Part shown: positions 17,106-27,715 of the stretch, one piece after another
Layout of the letters: every line of letters begins with the position of its first letter
Position numbering within the stretch: position 1 is the stretch's first letter
Origin: Flavobacteriales bacterium
GTDB taxonomy: Bacteria; Bacteroidota; Bacteroidia; Flavobacteriales_F; PHOS-HE28
DNA length: 64,000 nucleotides
Reading direction: 5' to 3'
Assembly (NCBI GenBank): GCA_019638085.1
Contig: JAHBUL010000013.1
Span: forward strand, 1-64,000
Program-made: the position numbers and the translations under genes
The notes under the pieces: generated by a model
What the model was told of the DNA's origin: nothing
Seen by the model: only the letters and a program-made list of their open reading frames with translations
Database searches by the model: none

Positions 17106-18503
17106 CTATCGCGTGGGGACCAATCGCGTGGTCATTTGGTCGTCCACGTTCAGCAGGTACACGGCCATGCTCCGGTCCGCGAAACGCACCACCTCGCTGC
17201 GCCCTCCTTGGCTACGCACCTTTTGCTCTAACACAAGGCGACCTAACGGGTCCATGATCCGCAGTTGATGGTGTCCATCGCCCAAGCCCAAGAGCGTGAT
17301 CTCGCCGGAAGGATCCCACGCTACTTGGAAACCGGCTTCCACCCCATCTGCTTCCGGCACAGCCAGTGTGCTGCACTCCACTTGGTATTCGCCCAGGTAG
17401 CGCACCAACCCTTGGCCCACTTGGGCAAAAGGGGAAGTGCCCACATACAGTGTATCGTGGTAGAAATCCATCCCGGTGCACCAATCGGTAAACGCCCCAC
17501 CTTCCAAGGTGCAGAAATCCGTGCCATCCCAGGTTACGATACCCGAGGCGGTCATGTGGTTGGCGAAGCTGAATTCCCCAGCGAGGAACAGTAAACCGGC
17601 ACGCTCCTGCATCTTCAGCACGCTGGGTGAATATTGGTCCGAGTAGTTGATCGTCTGCAGCCCACCTCCCACGGGGCCCAGCCCATACCACTGCTCCCCA
17701 TCCCAGCGCATGATCCCTTGGCCCGCGTTGCCACCGCTGTAGAAATACCGCCCGGCCATGTACAACTGGTCCTTGTAAATGATCAGTTGATAGGCGCCAT
17801 CCATTCCTCCACTCAAGCATCCGTCGCACACGGGGACCCAGTTTATACCATCGTACTGCAGGATGTCCTTTTGGGAGAAGTCCGGTGAATTGAAATTCCC
17901 GCACACGATCAGCCTGCCTTGGAAACGAATGATGTCCGTTACCCAAGGGGTTCCCATAAAGTTCAAGGAAGGCCACCCGGGCACGGGCATCCACTGCCCG
18001 CCCACCCGCTTGGCCACCCCGTTGCAAAGCTGGCCATCCGCGTTGCAGAACGCGCCCAAGGCATAGAGTTCACCGTCCAGTATGCGCAGGCGGTTGATGT
18101 GCGCTGCATTAATGCCGCAATCGAACACACCATAAGGCAGCCACTCGCCGTTCACGTAGCAGGCTATGTCCGCGATGGGTGCATCATGCACGGTGTTGAA
18201 TGCACCCGCCACGATCAGGGTGTCATTATACACCACTGCGGAAAGGATCTTGTTCCCGAACAGGCCCAAGGTGTCCCAGTGGGAGCCGTCGTAGCGGAAC
18301 AGAGGCATGTAGGCATGTAAGCTGTCCAAGAATAAAGGAGACTGCCCGGCTACAATAAGCTGATCATGTAGGGTATCGGTAAAGCATACCGTAGGCGATG
18401 GCGTGTAGCGGGGCAGCCCCGCATCCTCCCAGTACTGGGAGGATGCGGACTGCACCATGAGTGTTACTTGCGCCGCTAAAAACCACTTGATCGCTTTCTT
18501 CAT
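17106..18503 (-). CDS. Secreted beta-propeller-like protein, duplicate 1
   Basis: A 465-residue exported protein. The signal peptide is about residues 1-23 (MKKAIKWFLAAQVTLMVQSASSQ). The body consists of repeated short strand units such as TLIVAGAFNTVHD and ELYALGAFCNADG with paired Cys, suggesting a Kelch-like propeller. The last 70 residues (HHQLRIMDPLGRLVLEQ ... STAVYLLNV-type strands) resemble a T9SS sorting domain, though the PNP motif is absent. It is very similar to the next gene upstream, with which it forms a tandem pair 3 bp apart. Function is unknown; cell-surface or secreted location is inferred. Confidence 0.75.
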   Translation of the reverse strand: MKKAIKWFLAAQVTLMVQSASSQYWEDAGLPRYTPSPTVCFTDTLHDQLIVAGQSPLFLDSLHAYMPLFRYDGSHWDTLGLFGNKILSAVVYNDTLIVAGAFNTVHDAPIADIACYVNGEWLPYGVFDCGINAAHINRLRILDGELYALGAFCNADGQLCNGVAKRVGGQWMPVPGWPSLNFMGTPWVTDIIRFQGRLIVCGNFNSPDFSQKDILQYDGINWVPVCDGCLSGGMDGAYQLIIYKDQLYMAGRYFYSGGNAGQGIMRWDGEQWYGLGPVGGGLQTINYSDQYSPSVLKMQERAGLLFLAGEFSFANHMTASGIVTWDGTDFCTLEGGAFTDWCTGMDFYHDTLYVGTSPFAQVGQGLVRYLGEYQVECSTLAVPEADGVEAGFQVAWDPSGEITLLGLGDGHHQLRIMDPLGRLVLEQKVRSQGGRSEVVRFADRSMAVYLLNVDDQMTTRLVPTR

Positions 18504-18506
18504 GGC

Positions 18507-19919
18507 TTATCGAGTGGGGACCAACCGTGTGGTCATTTGGTTATCCACGTTCAGCAGATAGACGGCCATGCTCCGGTCTGCGAACCGCACCACCTCGCTG
18601 CGCCCTCCTTGGCTACGCACCTGTTGCTGTAGCACAAGGCGACCTAACGGGTCCATGATCCGTAGTTGATGGTGTCCATCGCCCAAGCCCAAGAGCGTGA
18701 TCTCGCCGGAAGGATCCCATGCTACTTGGAAACCGGCTTCCTCCCCATCTGCTTCCGGCACAGCCAGCGTGCTGCACTCCACTTGGTATTCGCCCAGGTA
18801 GCGCACCAACCCTTGGCCCACTTGGGCGAAGGGGGAAGTGCCCACATAGAGCGTGTCGTGGTAGAAATCCATTCCGCTACACGCATCGGTAAAGGCCCCG
18901 CCTTCCAATGTGCAGAAATCCGTGCCATCCCAGGTAACGATACCCGAGGCGGTCATGTGGCTGGCGAAGCTGAATCCTCCGGCGATGAACAACAGCCCAT
19001 CACGGACCAGCATTTTCAGGATGCTGGGGGAGTATTGGTCTGAGTAATTGATGGTCTGTAACCCACCACCTATGGGGCCCAGTGAATACCACTGCTCTCC
19101 ATCCCAGCGCATGATCCCTTGGCCCGCGCTACCACCGCCATATACGAATCTCCCTCCCAAGTATAGTTGATCTTGATAAATGATCAACTCAGTGGCGCTA
19201 TCCATACCCCCGCCCAAGCATCCATCGCACACGGGGACCCAGTTTGTACCATCGTACTGCAGGATGTCCTTTTGAGCGAAGTCCGGTGAATTGAAATTTC
19301 CGCACACGATCAGCCTACCTTGAAATCGGATGATGTCCGTTACCCAAGGGGTTCCCATAAAGTTCAAGGAAGGCCACCCGGGCACGGGCATCCACTGCCC
19401 GCCTACCCGCTTGGCCACCCCGTTGCATGGCTGCCCATCTGCGTTGCAGAACGCGCCCAAGGCATAGAGTTCGCCGTCCAGTATGCGCAGCCGGTTGATC
19501 TTCGCTGCATTATTACCGCAATCGAACACACCATAGGGTAGCCACTGGCCGTTCACGTAGCAGGCTATGTCTGCGATGGGTTGGTCGTGCACGGTGTTGA
19601 ATGCACCCGCCACGATCAGTGTATCGTTATACACCACTGCGGAAAGGATCTTGTTCCCGAACAGGCCCAAGGTGTCCCAGCTGGTACCGTCGTAGCTGTA
19701 CAAGGGACAATAGGTATGGAGTTGGTAGGGTGGAGGAAGGCTATCAAAGTACTGTCCCTGACCCGCAAGGATCAGCCTATCATGTACAGTATCGGCGAAG
19801 CAGATCGTGGGCGATGGCGTGTAGCGTGGCAGCCCTGCATCCTCCCAATATTGGGGGGATGCAGGTTGCGCCATTAGTAGCACTTGGGTAGCAAAGACCC
19901 ATTTGAGCACGGCTCTCAT
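18507..19919 (-). CDS. Secreted beta-propeller-like protein, duplicate 2
   Basis: A 470-residue close paralog of the gene that follows it on the same strand, with long identical stretches in the middle and at the C-terminus and most differences in the first 60 residues. The signal peptide (MRAVLKWVFATQVLLMAQPASPQ) differs clearly, while the mature N-terminus YWEDAGLPRYTPSPT is conserved. The C-terminal sorting-like region is nearly the same as in both neighbours. This pattern points to a recent tandem duplication with later exchange. No catalytic motif is visible. Confidence 0.75.
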   Translation of the reverse strand: MRAVLKWVFATQVLLMAQPASPQYWEDAGLPRYTPSPTICFADTVHDRLILAGQGQYFDSLPPPYQLHTYCPLYSYDGTSWDTLGLFGNKILSAVVYNDTLIVAGAFNTVHDQPIADIACYVNGQWLPYGVFDCGNNAAKINRLRILDGELYALGAFCNADGQPCNGVAKRVGGQWMPVPGWPSLNFMGTPWVTDIIRFQGRLIVCGNFNSPDFAQKDILQYDGTNWVPVCDGCLGGGMDSATELIIYQDQLYLGGRFVYGGGSAGQGIMRWDGEQWYSLGPIGGGLQTINYSDQYSPSILKMLVRDGLLFIAGGFSFASHMTASGIVTWDGTDFCTLEGGAFTDACSGMDFYHDTLYVGTSPFAQVGQGLVRYLGEYQVECSTLAVPEADGEEAGFQVAWDPSGEITLLGLGDGHHQLRIMDPLGRLVLQQQVRSQGGRSEVVRFADRSMAVYLLNVDNQMTTRLVPTR

Positions 19920-19922
19920 GGC

Positions 19923-22462
19923 TTATCGCGTCGGGATCAACCGCGTGGTCATCTGGTTATCCACGTTCAGCAGGTACACGGCCATGCTCCGGTCCGCGAA
20001 ACGCACCACCTCGCTGCGACCTCCCTGGCTACTCACTTCTTGTTTTAGCACAAGGCGACCGGTGGGATCCATGATCCGCAGTTGATGGTAACCATTCGCG
20101 AGACCCCACAGCGTGAGCTCACCGGAAACGGACCAAGATGCCCGAAAGTCATTTTGTTCCCGGTGCACCTCAGGCGTACCGGTGGGCATCTCGTGACAGA
20201 ACTCCGTGATGAAGCCATCCGAGAAATCCCCCTGCTGCCCGCTGTAATTGTAGTTCGGGTTGAAGAAGTAACCGGCATTGATCATGCCATCCAGCGGGAA
20301 GTAGTTGGTGGGCGCATCGGGCGGCATGGTGGTATAGCCCACCGCGTAGATGGAACCACCGGCTTCGTGCAGTGCCCGGATGTTCTGTGGCTGTGCCAAA
20401 CCACCCGCGTTACCGCCGAAGAGCGTGCTCCAAACGCGCTCTTCATTTTGGTCGAACCGCACCAGGAACGCGTCCTGGTCCAAGTTGCCCAGGTCCGGCT
20501 CATAGTCCGGTTGGAAGTAGTAGCCGGGCCACTGTAGCGCATCGAAACCGGGATCATTGGTGTAGCCTCCAACAGTAACATTGCCATGGTTGTCCGCTGT
20601 AATGCAATAAGGAGAATGGTTGGTGCCCTCCCCCAGGTAGGTGATCCACATGGGCCGACCCTCATCATCAAAGCGGGCCAGAAAGCCATTATCACCGCTG
20701 GTGGCCGTTACACCATCGAACCAACCTGAATTACCCGGCTCCAGACTGGGTAATGGACCTGACTTCCCCACCAGGAACAGGTCCTTGTTCACATCGATCC
20801 CTTGCGGTGCGAGGGTGTCATTTTCTTCCCCGCCGAAGTATGTGGCCCACTGTACATGCCCGGTCAATGATAACTGGGCGATGAACACATCCGTACCGCC
20901 ATGATATGCTTCAACAAAGGAGGGTGTCGATCCCACCAACGGAATATCCGTGCTTTCGGTGTTCCCGGCCAGTACGATGTAGTTCGTGCCGACACGGACC
21001 AAGGCGCGATGCTCCCGGTCCTGACCGCCATAGCATGCGCTCCACGCCACATTGTCGTTAGGGTTGAACAAGGCCACGAAGGCATCCCCACCTCCATGGT
21101 AATAGAAATGTTGGCCATTGGCCGGAGGCAATCGGTTGGGCAAAAGCAAGGTATCCTGCATAATGCCGGCAATTACGAACTGTTCATCACCGGGTACAAC
21201 GTCGATCGCTTGCACCTGCACGTTGAGCATGCCGACATAGGTGGACCAGAGCAATTCTCCGGATGCACCATACTTACTGATGAAGCCCTTATCGCCTTCC
21301 AATTCATTGGTCAGTTCGTTATAGGCTCCGGCTTGGAACTGTGTAAAGAAGTCGAAGGCATTGGTGCGGCCCACCATGTAGATCTCGGTGGGTGTGTTCT
21401 TCACCGCAATGGCCGCAGCGGCCGTGTAGCTGTAGTCCACTTCCGGGCCACCCCCTTGGAAGACGGTCCATTGTAATACGTGCGAGGCACTGAATTTCGT
21501 CAGGGTCGCCACGCTTGAACCGGCGACAGATGTGGAAGTCCCAGGAAAGTGAGGGAAATTCGCCCAGCCGGATTCCGATCTTCCTGCTACGTAGAAATTA
21601 CCGTTCATGTCCGATTGCACATCAGAGAGCATATCAAAATCCTCAGCACCGTAGTACGTGCTCCAGCAAAGGCCATTCTCGTCGTAGCTCTGGCCACCCA
21701 TGGCGGGTGGGCCTATGAGGAAGATAAGCGGCCGGGTGTGGTCGAACGCCTCAAAATCAAAATAGACCCTGCCAACGTTATTGTAGGCGTTGAAGCTGGC
21801 CGTCCAGTTCACGGGTAAGATGCTCCCACTGGGTTCCACCTGATAGGCAATGGCCTCCGGCAACACCACCCACTTGCCATCGATCAGCAATTTGAGGTTG
21901 CCGTAGATATCCACATCCATGTAGTCCTGGCCCTCGAACTGGAGCGTAATGTCCTTGGGGTCACCACCGGGGTTGATCACAAAAGCGAGCTTTTGGCTGA
22001 TGCTACCGCTATACACGTGCATGTCGATGTAGTTGTAGATCTCCGGATAGATCACCCGGTGATACGGATGCACGTTCTGTGCTCCCGTGGGGCCACACTG
22101 GGGCAGGTAGAAATTCGCGTACTGGTTCTTCATCATCCAGGATATCGGATCCGGATAATTGGCGTTCTGTCCCACGCAGGTGATATCGAGGCGCCGCAGG
22201 GTATCAATGCCGGCCAAGGTGTCAGTAGTGGAAACAACGAGTGAGAAGGAAGCATCCTTTCGGAAAAAGGCCCTGGGCAATGCTCCCGATGTATAGAACA
22301 TGATATCGGGCTCGGGGTTGCCGAGATCATTTACAACCTGTCCGACATTGGGCCAGATCCCATAGGTCTCCTTCTGTGTATCATTATAGGGGTCCGGCGG
22401 GATGTACTGGGAGAAGGCCGACGCAACGAACAGGGTGATGCTGGAAGTACGGAGTATCTCAT
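19923..22462 (-). CDS. SBBP beta-propeller protein, probable frameshift in the signal peptide
   Basis: About 840 residues in the main frame, with an N-terminal domain shared with the 896-residue protein encoded at 23.6 kb (ending near AFDHTRPLIFLIGPP) and then SBBP-type propeller units (CWSTYYGAEDFDM, WSTYVGMLNVQVQAI, WATYFGGEENDT and so on). The C-terminal 70 residues are nearly the same as in the two genes downstream. The main frame has no start codon upstream of a good signal-peptide core (SSITLFVASAFSQYIPPDP). An ATG at 22462 with MRYSVL is one frame off: one missing T near 22445 would join them. TTCGTTTG (22487-22480) is a near match to the -7 element and supports this start. Expression depends on whether the frameshift is real. 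Confidence 0.7.
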
Positions 22463-22487
22463 GATGGTTTGGGTTTGGTCAAACGAA

Positions 22488-23010
22488 TGTAACCGGATAT
22501 TTGATGATTACTGTTTTTTAACAAGCGGCATGGAGAGAAATGTCTATGGCCTTCCTCGCTCTGGTATGGATGGACAGGTGTGCGCTGTTCCGGCTCCTCG
22601 GCACATGTAGGCATTCGGCCCAGTCCGCTTCAGTCGGGTTCGCTTTTCGCCTCTTCAGGCGCTTCGGTAGTTGCGATGCGTATCGGCTCAGGTGGTTTCA
22701 GGCCTCTTGGTTTCTTCAGGCCTCTAAGCGATCAAGCGCATAGGTCATCGGCATTGAGGCATCAAACGCTGGCACCTATCACAGCAGCAATGACGGTCCT
22801 CATTTCGGCGGAGCACGCCACCTTTCGGAGGCTTCCTAGAACCGACGACTGTCCGCCATTGGATGCGAAGTGTCCGAGGTCGTTGGGTGGGTGGCGAATG
22901 GGTGTTGGATCTGTCAAAACCCGAAAAATGCACTCGGTCGGTGTGAAGCCTTGGCACCGGAAGGACAGGCGTCATACCTCCCGCCGTTAAAGTGCCACCT
23001 GAACTTTTCT
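22488..23010. repeat. Gene-free region with word-like and dispersed repeats
   Basis: About 520 bp without a gene. 22600-22745 contains repeated TTCAGGC, CTCTTGG and TTCGG words as in two other intergenic regions. From 22815 to about 22870 lies a block of about 55 bp that recurs at 27716-27770 with few changes (CGGAGGCTTCCTAGAACCGA is in both). Confidence 0.6.
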
Positions 23011-23433
23011 CTATTGACGAGATCTATCAGGCCGTTCGTCTAACAGATCGATTAAACGATCCGTCAGTTTGTGCAATATTTCTATATGTGCGCTGTATTG
23101 CGCACTCAGCCTTTCCAGCAACTCCTCGGAAACTCCATTCATATTGTTGTGAACATTGTTAGCGACCTTCACTACTTTGGTACCATGCATGGGTAGCGAA
23201 CCGTGATCAGAGCTAAGTAACCACTCCATTTCCACATGGTAGAACTCCGCGATCTGGCGGAGTTTCCCAATACAGATCTTATCATCATCCTTCTCCCACC
23301 GACTGAGCGTGGAGGCATCAACCCCCAAGGAGTCCGCCACGTATTGCTGGGTCATGTGCCGTTCCAGCCGAAGGGTCAAGAGCTTATTGCTTCGTAAAGC
23401 AACTTGCCCGCGTGCAGGGGATGTTTCATGCAT
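23011..23433 (-). CDS. XRE-family helix-turn-helix regulator
   Basis: A 140-residue DNA-binding protein. Residues about 15-75 form an XRE/Cro-type HTH (LRLERHMTQQYVADSLGVDA, STLSRWEKDDDKI), with an IAEFYHVEMEWLL segment after it. The C-terminal part is a coiled-coil-like helix (LERLSAQYSAHIEILHKL) probably used for dimerisation. It is transcribed away from the secreted-protein gene at 23606 and may control it, but no operator is recognised in the 170-bp gap. Confidence 0.8.
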   Translation of the reverse strand: MHETSPARGQVALRSNKLLTLRLERHMTQQYVADSLGVDASTLSRWEKDDDKICIGKLRQIAEFYHVEMEWLLSSDHGSLPMHGTKVVKVANNVHNNMNGVSEELLERLSAQYSAHIEILHKLTDRLIDLLDERPDRSRQ

Positions 23434-23605
23434 GGTTTCCCAAAAATATGCAAGGATGCCCGATTGTTTGCACCAAATCGCCTAATCGGGTAATCAGCCG
23501 AGTCTAGGTTCGTTCCGCAGATCCGCAAGTAGGAGTGATGAGGTATGCCGAACCGCCTACATTCGGCTATGGCATTTGTAGGTGTAACGCAAAACCCAGG
23601 AGGCG

Positions 23606-26296
23606 ATGAGAAAAGAGATGACCCTTTCAGGCTATGTCCTGTTTGTGCTCGGCACAAGCAACTATTGTATGGCACAAGAGCCTTACATCCCCAAGGACTT
23701 GAACAATGAACCTTATTCTCACGCGTGGACCTACGTTCCGAACAATGGGCAGGTCTTTGATCTAGATGGTAATTATCGCGAGGATGTCATGTACCACAGT
23801 GTGGGTACGATGCCGACGGTCTACATGCAAAGGAATGCAAGGACCGCCATCACGTTCCCGGATATCCATGCGGAGGACAGCACGTTGGACCGGTTGATCC
23901 GCATTGACATGTCCTTGGAAAATTCGAGTGCCAAGCCGCCTGTTCTGAAGGACCCAGTACCCATGCGCTATAACTTTTATGAGCAGTACACGCCTGATGG
24001 CATCACAGATGTTACAGGCGGCAAGCGCATAATTTATCAGGAGGTCTATCCTGCCATCGACTACCACATCTTCAGCAACGAGAACGGTCCCAAGTTCCTG
24101 ATCGTGGTCAATCAGGATGGGGACCCGGAAGACATTGTCTTCAATTTCAGTGGGCAGGACAGCCTGAAGGTGGACATTGACGGTTTCCTGAAACTGCATG
24201 CTGATGATAAGGTACTCGTCTTTCCGGAAGGATTGGTCTATCAGCAGCAGGACCAGACAGTGATCCCCATAACATGGGTCGCACATTATGATCTGCAAAC
24301 ACAAACAACGGTAAAGCTGGAACTGGGAGCCTACAACCACGACCTGCCCCTGATGATATTGATCCAACCCTTGGCCGGAATGGGCGGCGGTGGCGGTGGC
24401 CAAGCAGTCACCCCGCCGGAGTGGAGCACCTACATGGCAGGTACGGGATACGATGATATGATCAACGATATGACCCATGATCAGGACGGCAACCTGTATT
24501 TTATAGGAGCTTCGCGCAGTACAAGCGGTTTGCCGACCACTCCAGGATTGATTCAAATTCCGGCGGGATGGTTAGACGTTATTTTGGGACGCGTGAACCC
24601 CCATTACGAAGTCCAAGCGCCAGAGACTTGGATGACATACTATGGCGGCAGTAATGCTGATGCGGGCACCGCGATTGCATACGATCAGGCGAACGCGCGG
24701 TTGGTGACCTGCGGCACGTCGGATTCGCCGGCCGGCCAATTGATCTTTCAAGGAACCTACAGCACTCCTCAGAACGGTTCCGGCCTCGTTGCCCTCTTCG
24801 ACCTGGACGGCCACCGAACGTATAGTACCCGGCTCGGGGCAACCCCTGGGTTGGACGCGAACGATCTGGACGTGGACGAAGCTGGCAATACCTATGTAGT
24901 GGGCCATGGGCTGTTCGACTCGGGATTCCCGATCGTTGATCCATCCGGAAACGATGACTACACGGCCCAACAAGGTCCGCAGACCCCTGGAGGATTGTAC
25001 TTTGATGCCTTTGTCCGGCGTTATAGCGCTACAATGAACCTGACCTGGAGCACGGCCTTGGGCGGTCCGGGTGATGAAACGGGCCGAGCCTGCGCAGTGG
25101 ACCACTATACGCATACCTTGTACGTAGTGGGTTCAACAAATACGCCGAATGATCTATCCCGTCCTGATTGCCCGTCCTCCGGTTCATTCGATTTCCCATT
25201 ATGCAACGAGGTGAATGGTTATTACCAAGATCTCCTGAACGGGGTCAACGACCCTTATTTCGAGCAAGATGCCTTCGTCACGGCCTTCGACCTCAATAAC
25301 CTACATATGAAATGGTCTACCTACTTGGGCAGTTTGGCGCAGATCGAAAGCGCAACTGATGTGGCGGTGGATGCGAAGGGCAGTGTTTACATCACAGGAT
25401 TTACCAATATGGGTTGGTGTACCAACTATTGCATCTGGGAGCCCACGCATTTCACCGGTTGCGAAAACGGGCAGTACTACAATGCTTCCCCCAACGGATA
25501 CGGTGCTTCCCATTTCATCTACCGGTTCGACGAGTATCAACAGATGACCTGGGGCACCTTGATCGGTGGGCAGCATTCCGAGTATTATGGCAACCTCAGC
25601 AGAGCGCGTGTAACATGCGATGAGAACGATAACGTTCATCTCTTTGGCTCCAGCAATTCCGCTGTGTATCCCCCCGAAGCTCCGGTGCTACCGCCGGTGT
25701 CCAACAACTTGTTCTACGACCAAGGGGGCCACGCAGATGCTCCGCAACCGTTCGCGGCGGTGCTGCCGTGGGATACTTATATCGGGGGCTTTACACCCGA
25801 AGGCGATCTGTTCTATTCCACCTATTTCGGAGGCTGGGGCAACGATTATGCAGGGGCCGTGGAGGCGTTCAACGGCCGGGTCTATATATGCGGCAGCACG
25901 GCCTCGGCCTTGAATTTCCCAACGCATGCCCCGGTACTTACTGGCTACACGCCTTATCTAAACCCCACGCCATCAGCAGCCACCACTGACCTGGACGCCT
26001 TTTTGGCACAGATCAAGTTCGACTTCACCATCGGTGTGCAGGAACTGGGTGTCACGGAGGAATTGGCGCCGCTTCTTCTTTCCCCAAATCCCACGAACGA
26101 TTTCCTGACCGTGCGAACCGAGCTTATGGACCTGGACCGGGTGGAAGTGCTGAATGCGTTGGGTCAGTTGGTGCTGTCCCTGCCGCTACACCAAGGTCTG
26201 TTACGCATGGATGTGTCGCATCTGCCGGCTGCCACGTACATCATTCGGGCAACCGGCACGGGGCGCAGTGCTTACACACGTTTCATCAAGCAGTAG
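23606..26296 (+). CDS. Secreted SBBP beta-propeller protein with T9SS sorting domain
   Basis: An 896-residue exported protein. The signal peptide is about residues 1-23 (ending CMAQ). It is followed by a conserved N-terminal domain to about residue 260, a Gly-rich linker (GMGGGGGGQ), SBBP propeller units (EWSTYMAGTGYDDM, WSTALGGPGDETG, WSTYLGSLAQIES, YSTYFGGWGNDYA) and a type A T9SS sorting domain at about 825-896 (LLLSPNPTNDFLTV, GQLVLSLPLHQG, AATYIIRATG). An AGGAGG lies 2 bp before the first ATG and 14 bp before the second, so the exact start is open. Likely surface-attached or secreted; ligand unknown. Confidence 0.82.
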   Translation: MRKEMTLSGYVLFVLGTSNYCMAQEPYIPKDLNNEPYSHAWTYVPNNGQVFDLDGNYREDVMYHSVGTMPTVYMQRNARTAITFPDIHAEDSTLDRLIRIDMSLENSSAKPPVLKDPVPMRYNFYEQYTPDGITDVTGGKRIIYQEVYPAIDYHIFSNENGPKFLIVVNQDGDPEDIVFNFSGQDSLKVDIDGFLKLHADDKVLVFPEGLVYQQQDQTVIPITWVAHYDLQTQTTVKLELGAYNHDLPLMILIQPLAGMGGGGGGQAVTPPEWSTYMAGTGYDDMINDMTHDQDGNLYFIGASRSTSGLPTTPGLIQIPAGWLDVILGRVNPHYEVQAPETWMTYYGGSNADAGTAIAYDQANARLVTCGTSDSPAGQLIFQGTYSTPQNGSGLVALFDLDGHRTYSTRLGATPGLDANDLDVDEAGNTYVVGHGLFDSGFPIVDPSGNDDYTAQQGPQTPGGLYFDAFVRRYSATMNLTWSTALGGPGDETGRACAVDHYTHTLYVVGSTNTPNDLSRPDCPSSGSFDFPLCNEVNGYYQDLLNGVNDPYFEQDAFVTAFDLNNLHMKWSTYLGSLAQIESATDVAVDAKGSVYITGFTNMGWCTNYCIWEPTHFTGCENGQYYNASPNGYGASHFIYRFDEYQQMTWGTLIGGQHSEYYGNLSRARVTCDENDNVHLFGSSNSAVYPPEAPVLPPVSNNLFYDQGGHADAPQPFAAVLPWDTYIGGFTPEGDLFYSTYFGGWGNDYAGAVEAFNGRVYICGSTASALNFPTHAPVLTGYTPYLNPTPSAATTDLDAFLAQIKFDFTIGVQELGVTEELAPLLLSPNPTNDFLTVRTELMDLDRVEVLNALGQLVLSLPLHQGLLRMDVSHLPAATYIIRATGTGRSAYTRFIKQ

Positions 26297-26299
26297 CAC

Positions 26300-27673
26300 A
26301 TGCTTATTCCGCGCCTCGCCACTCTTTTCATCGCCAGCTTGACTGCGGCTGGTGGCTTTGGGCAGTGGCAGTCCGTTGGCGGCGGAGTGGATGGTGGTGT
26401 TTTTTGTTTCGAGTACGATTCGGATACCACTGCGTTGATCGTGGCAGGTCCATTCGTATATACCAATGCGGGCGGTCTAAGGGCCAATTCAATGGCGAAG
26501 TGGGATGGTACAAATTGGAGCACCGAAGGGCTGGGCAACGGCAGTGGTGATACCTCCGCCATCACTAGCGCGAACCCGATAAATTCCCTCGCCCTGTTCC
26601 ATGACACGCTGTTCGTGGGGACAGGCTATACGATGTGGCACTATGACCCGGCCATGGGCCTAGGGGCTTATTTGGTGAATGACCAATGGCATCCCTGCGG
26701 AAGCCCGGAGAACTGGTTCTTTGTAATGAAGGCCAACGGACGGCTCTTTGCCGGGGGACGGGCCGATACACTGTATGGTATGTACATGCCGGGGCCGAAG
26801 GAATGGGTGGGCGGGGCATGGCAGGCACTTCCCAATACGCCGTTCGGCACGCTGGGTACCATTTATGACGCCACCTATTGGCAGGGCGATTACTATTTCT
26901 CGGGTTCCATCGCGGTGGACGATGCTTTGGGGGTGATCCGCTTCGATGGTGTGGACCAGTGGAGTGCTCTGGGTGAAGGCGTGGGTGGCTTGTGGACCAG
27001 CCACATCCGAGGCTATGGGGATTCGCTGTACGCAGGGGGCTTCTTTCAGCCAGGCCCGCAGGTGCAGTCCCAACATATCCAGCTATGGGACGGACAGGCA
27101 TGGAAGCCCTTCTTTCCTCAGGTTGAGTTTATCAGCCAAGTGACAGACCTGCAGGTGCATGAAGGTATGCTATACATCGTGGGCATCTACCGTTTCGCCG
27201 GAGGATCCACTACATATGGTATCCTGAGGTATGACGGACATGAGTTATGCGCCATTGGAGGTCCCATGGAAGCGGACAACACACGACTTGCCTTTTTCAA
27301 AGGTGATCTCTACTTTGGAATGACCACCATATTCCCCGGGCCATTCTACCAAGAGTTCATCGTCAAGCAGCCTTTGGAAAGTATTGTGCCGGACACCTGT
27401 GTGAGCGTACCGGTGGTAGGGATGGTTGAACATGCTGCGCGTTCACCGCTCCTGCTTTCCCCAAATCCCGCGAAAGATATCCTGAGCGTGCGAACCGAGC
27501 TTATGGGCCTGGATCGGGTAGAATTGCTGAATGCGTTGGGTCAGTTGATGCTGTCCCTGCCGCTACACCAAGGTGTGGTACGCATCGATGTGGCGCATCT
27601 GCCTGCTGCCACATACATCATTCGGGCAACAGGCACGGGGCGCAGTGCTTACACCCGTTTCATCAAGCTGTAG
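26300..27673 (+). CDS. Secreted beta-propeller-like protein with T9SS sorting domain
   Basis: A 457-residue exported protein that follows the previous gene after 3 bp. The signal peptide is about residues 1-21 (MLIPRLATLFIASLTAAGGF). The body has repeated units (MAKWDGTNWSTEGLG, IRFDGVDQWSALGEG, LRYDGHELCAIGG) of the type also found in the duplicated pair at 17-20 kb. The C-terminal about 75 residues form a type A T9SS sorting domain that is almost the same as in the preceding gene. The shared tail suggests duplication or gene conversion of the sorting signal. Confidence 0.8.
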   Translation: MLIPRLATLFIASLTAAGGFGQWQSVGGGVDGGVFCFEYDSDTTALIVAGPFVYTNAGGLRANSMAKWDGTNWSTEGLGNGSGDTSAITSANPINSLALFHDTLFVGTGYTMWHYDPAMGLGAYLVNDQWHPCGSPENWFFVMKANGRLFAGGRADTLYGMYMPGPKEWVGGAWQALPNTPFGTLGTIYDATYWQGDYYFSGSIAVDDALGVIRFDGVDQWSALGEGVGGLWTSHIRGYGDSLYAGGFFQPGPQVQSQHIQLWDGQAWKPFFPQVEFISQVTDLQVHEGMLYIVGIYRFAGGSTTYGILRYDGHELCAIGGPMEADNTRLAFFKGDLYFGMTTIFPGPFYQEFIVKQPLESIVPDTCVSVPVVGMVEHAARSPLLLSPNPAKDILSVRTELMGLDRVELLNALGQLMLSLPLHQGVVRIDVAHLPAATYIIRATGTGRSAYTRFIKL

Positions 27674-27712
27674 CACATGTTTGTTCCGCGCCTCGCCATT
27701 CTTTTCACCGCT
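27674..27712 (+). pseudogene. Remnant of a further T9SS gene copy
   Basis: After the stop at 27673 the sequence repeats the junction seen after 26296: GCACATG followed by codons for MFVPRLAILFTA, nearly the signal-peptide start of the preceding gene. It breaks off into the dispersed repeat at 27716. A third tandem copy was probably removed. Confidence 0.6.
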
Positions 27713-27715
27713 ACC

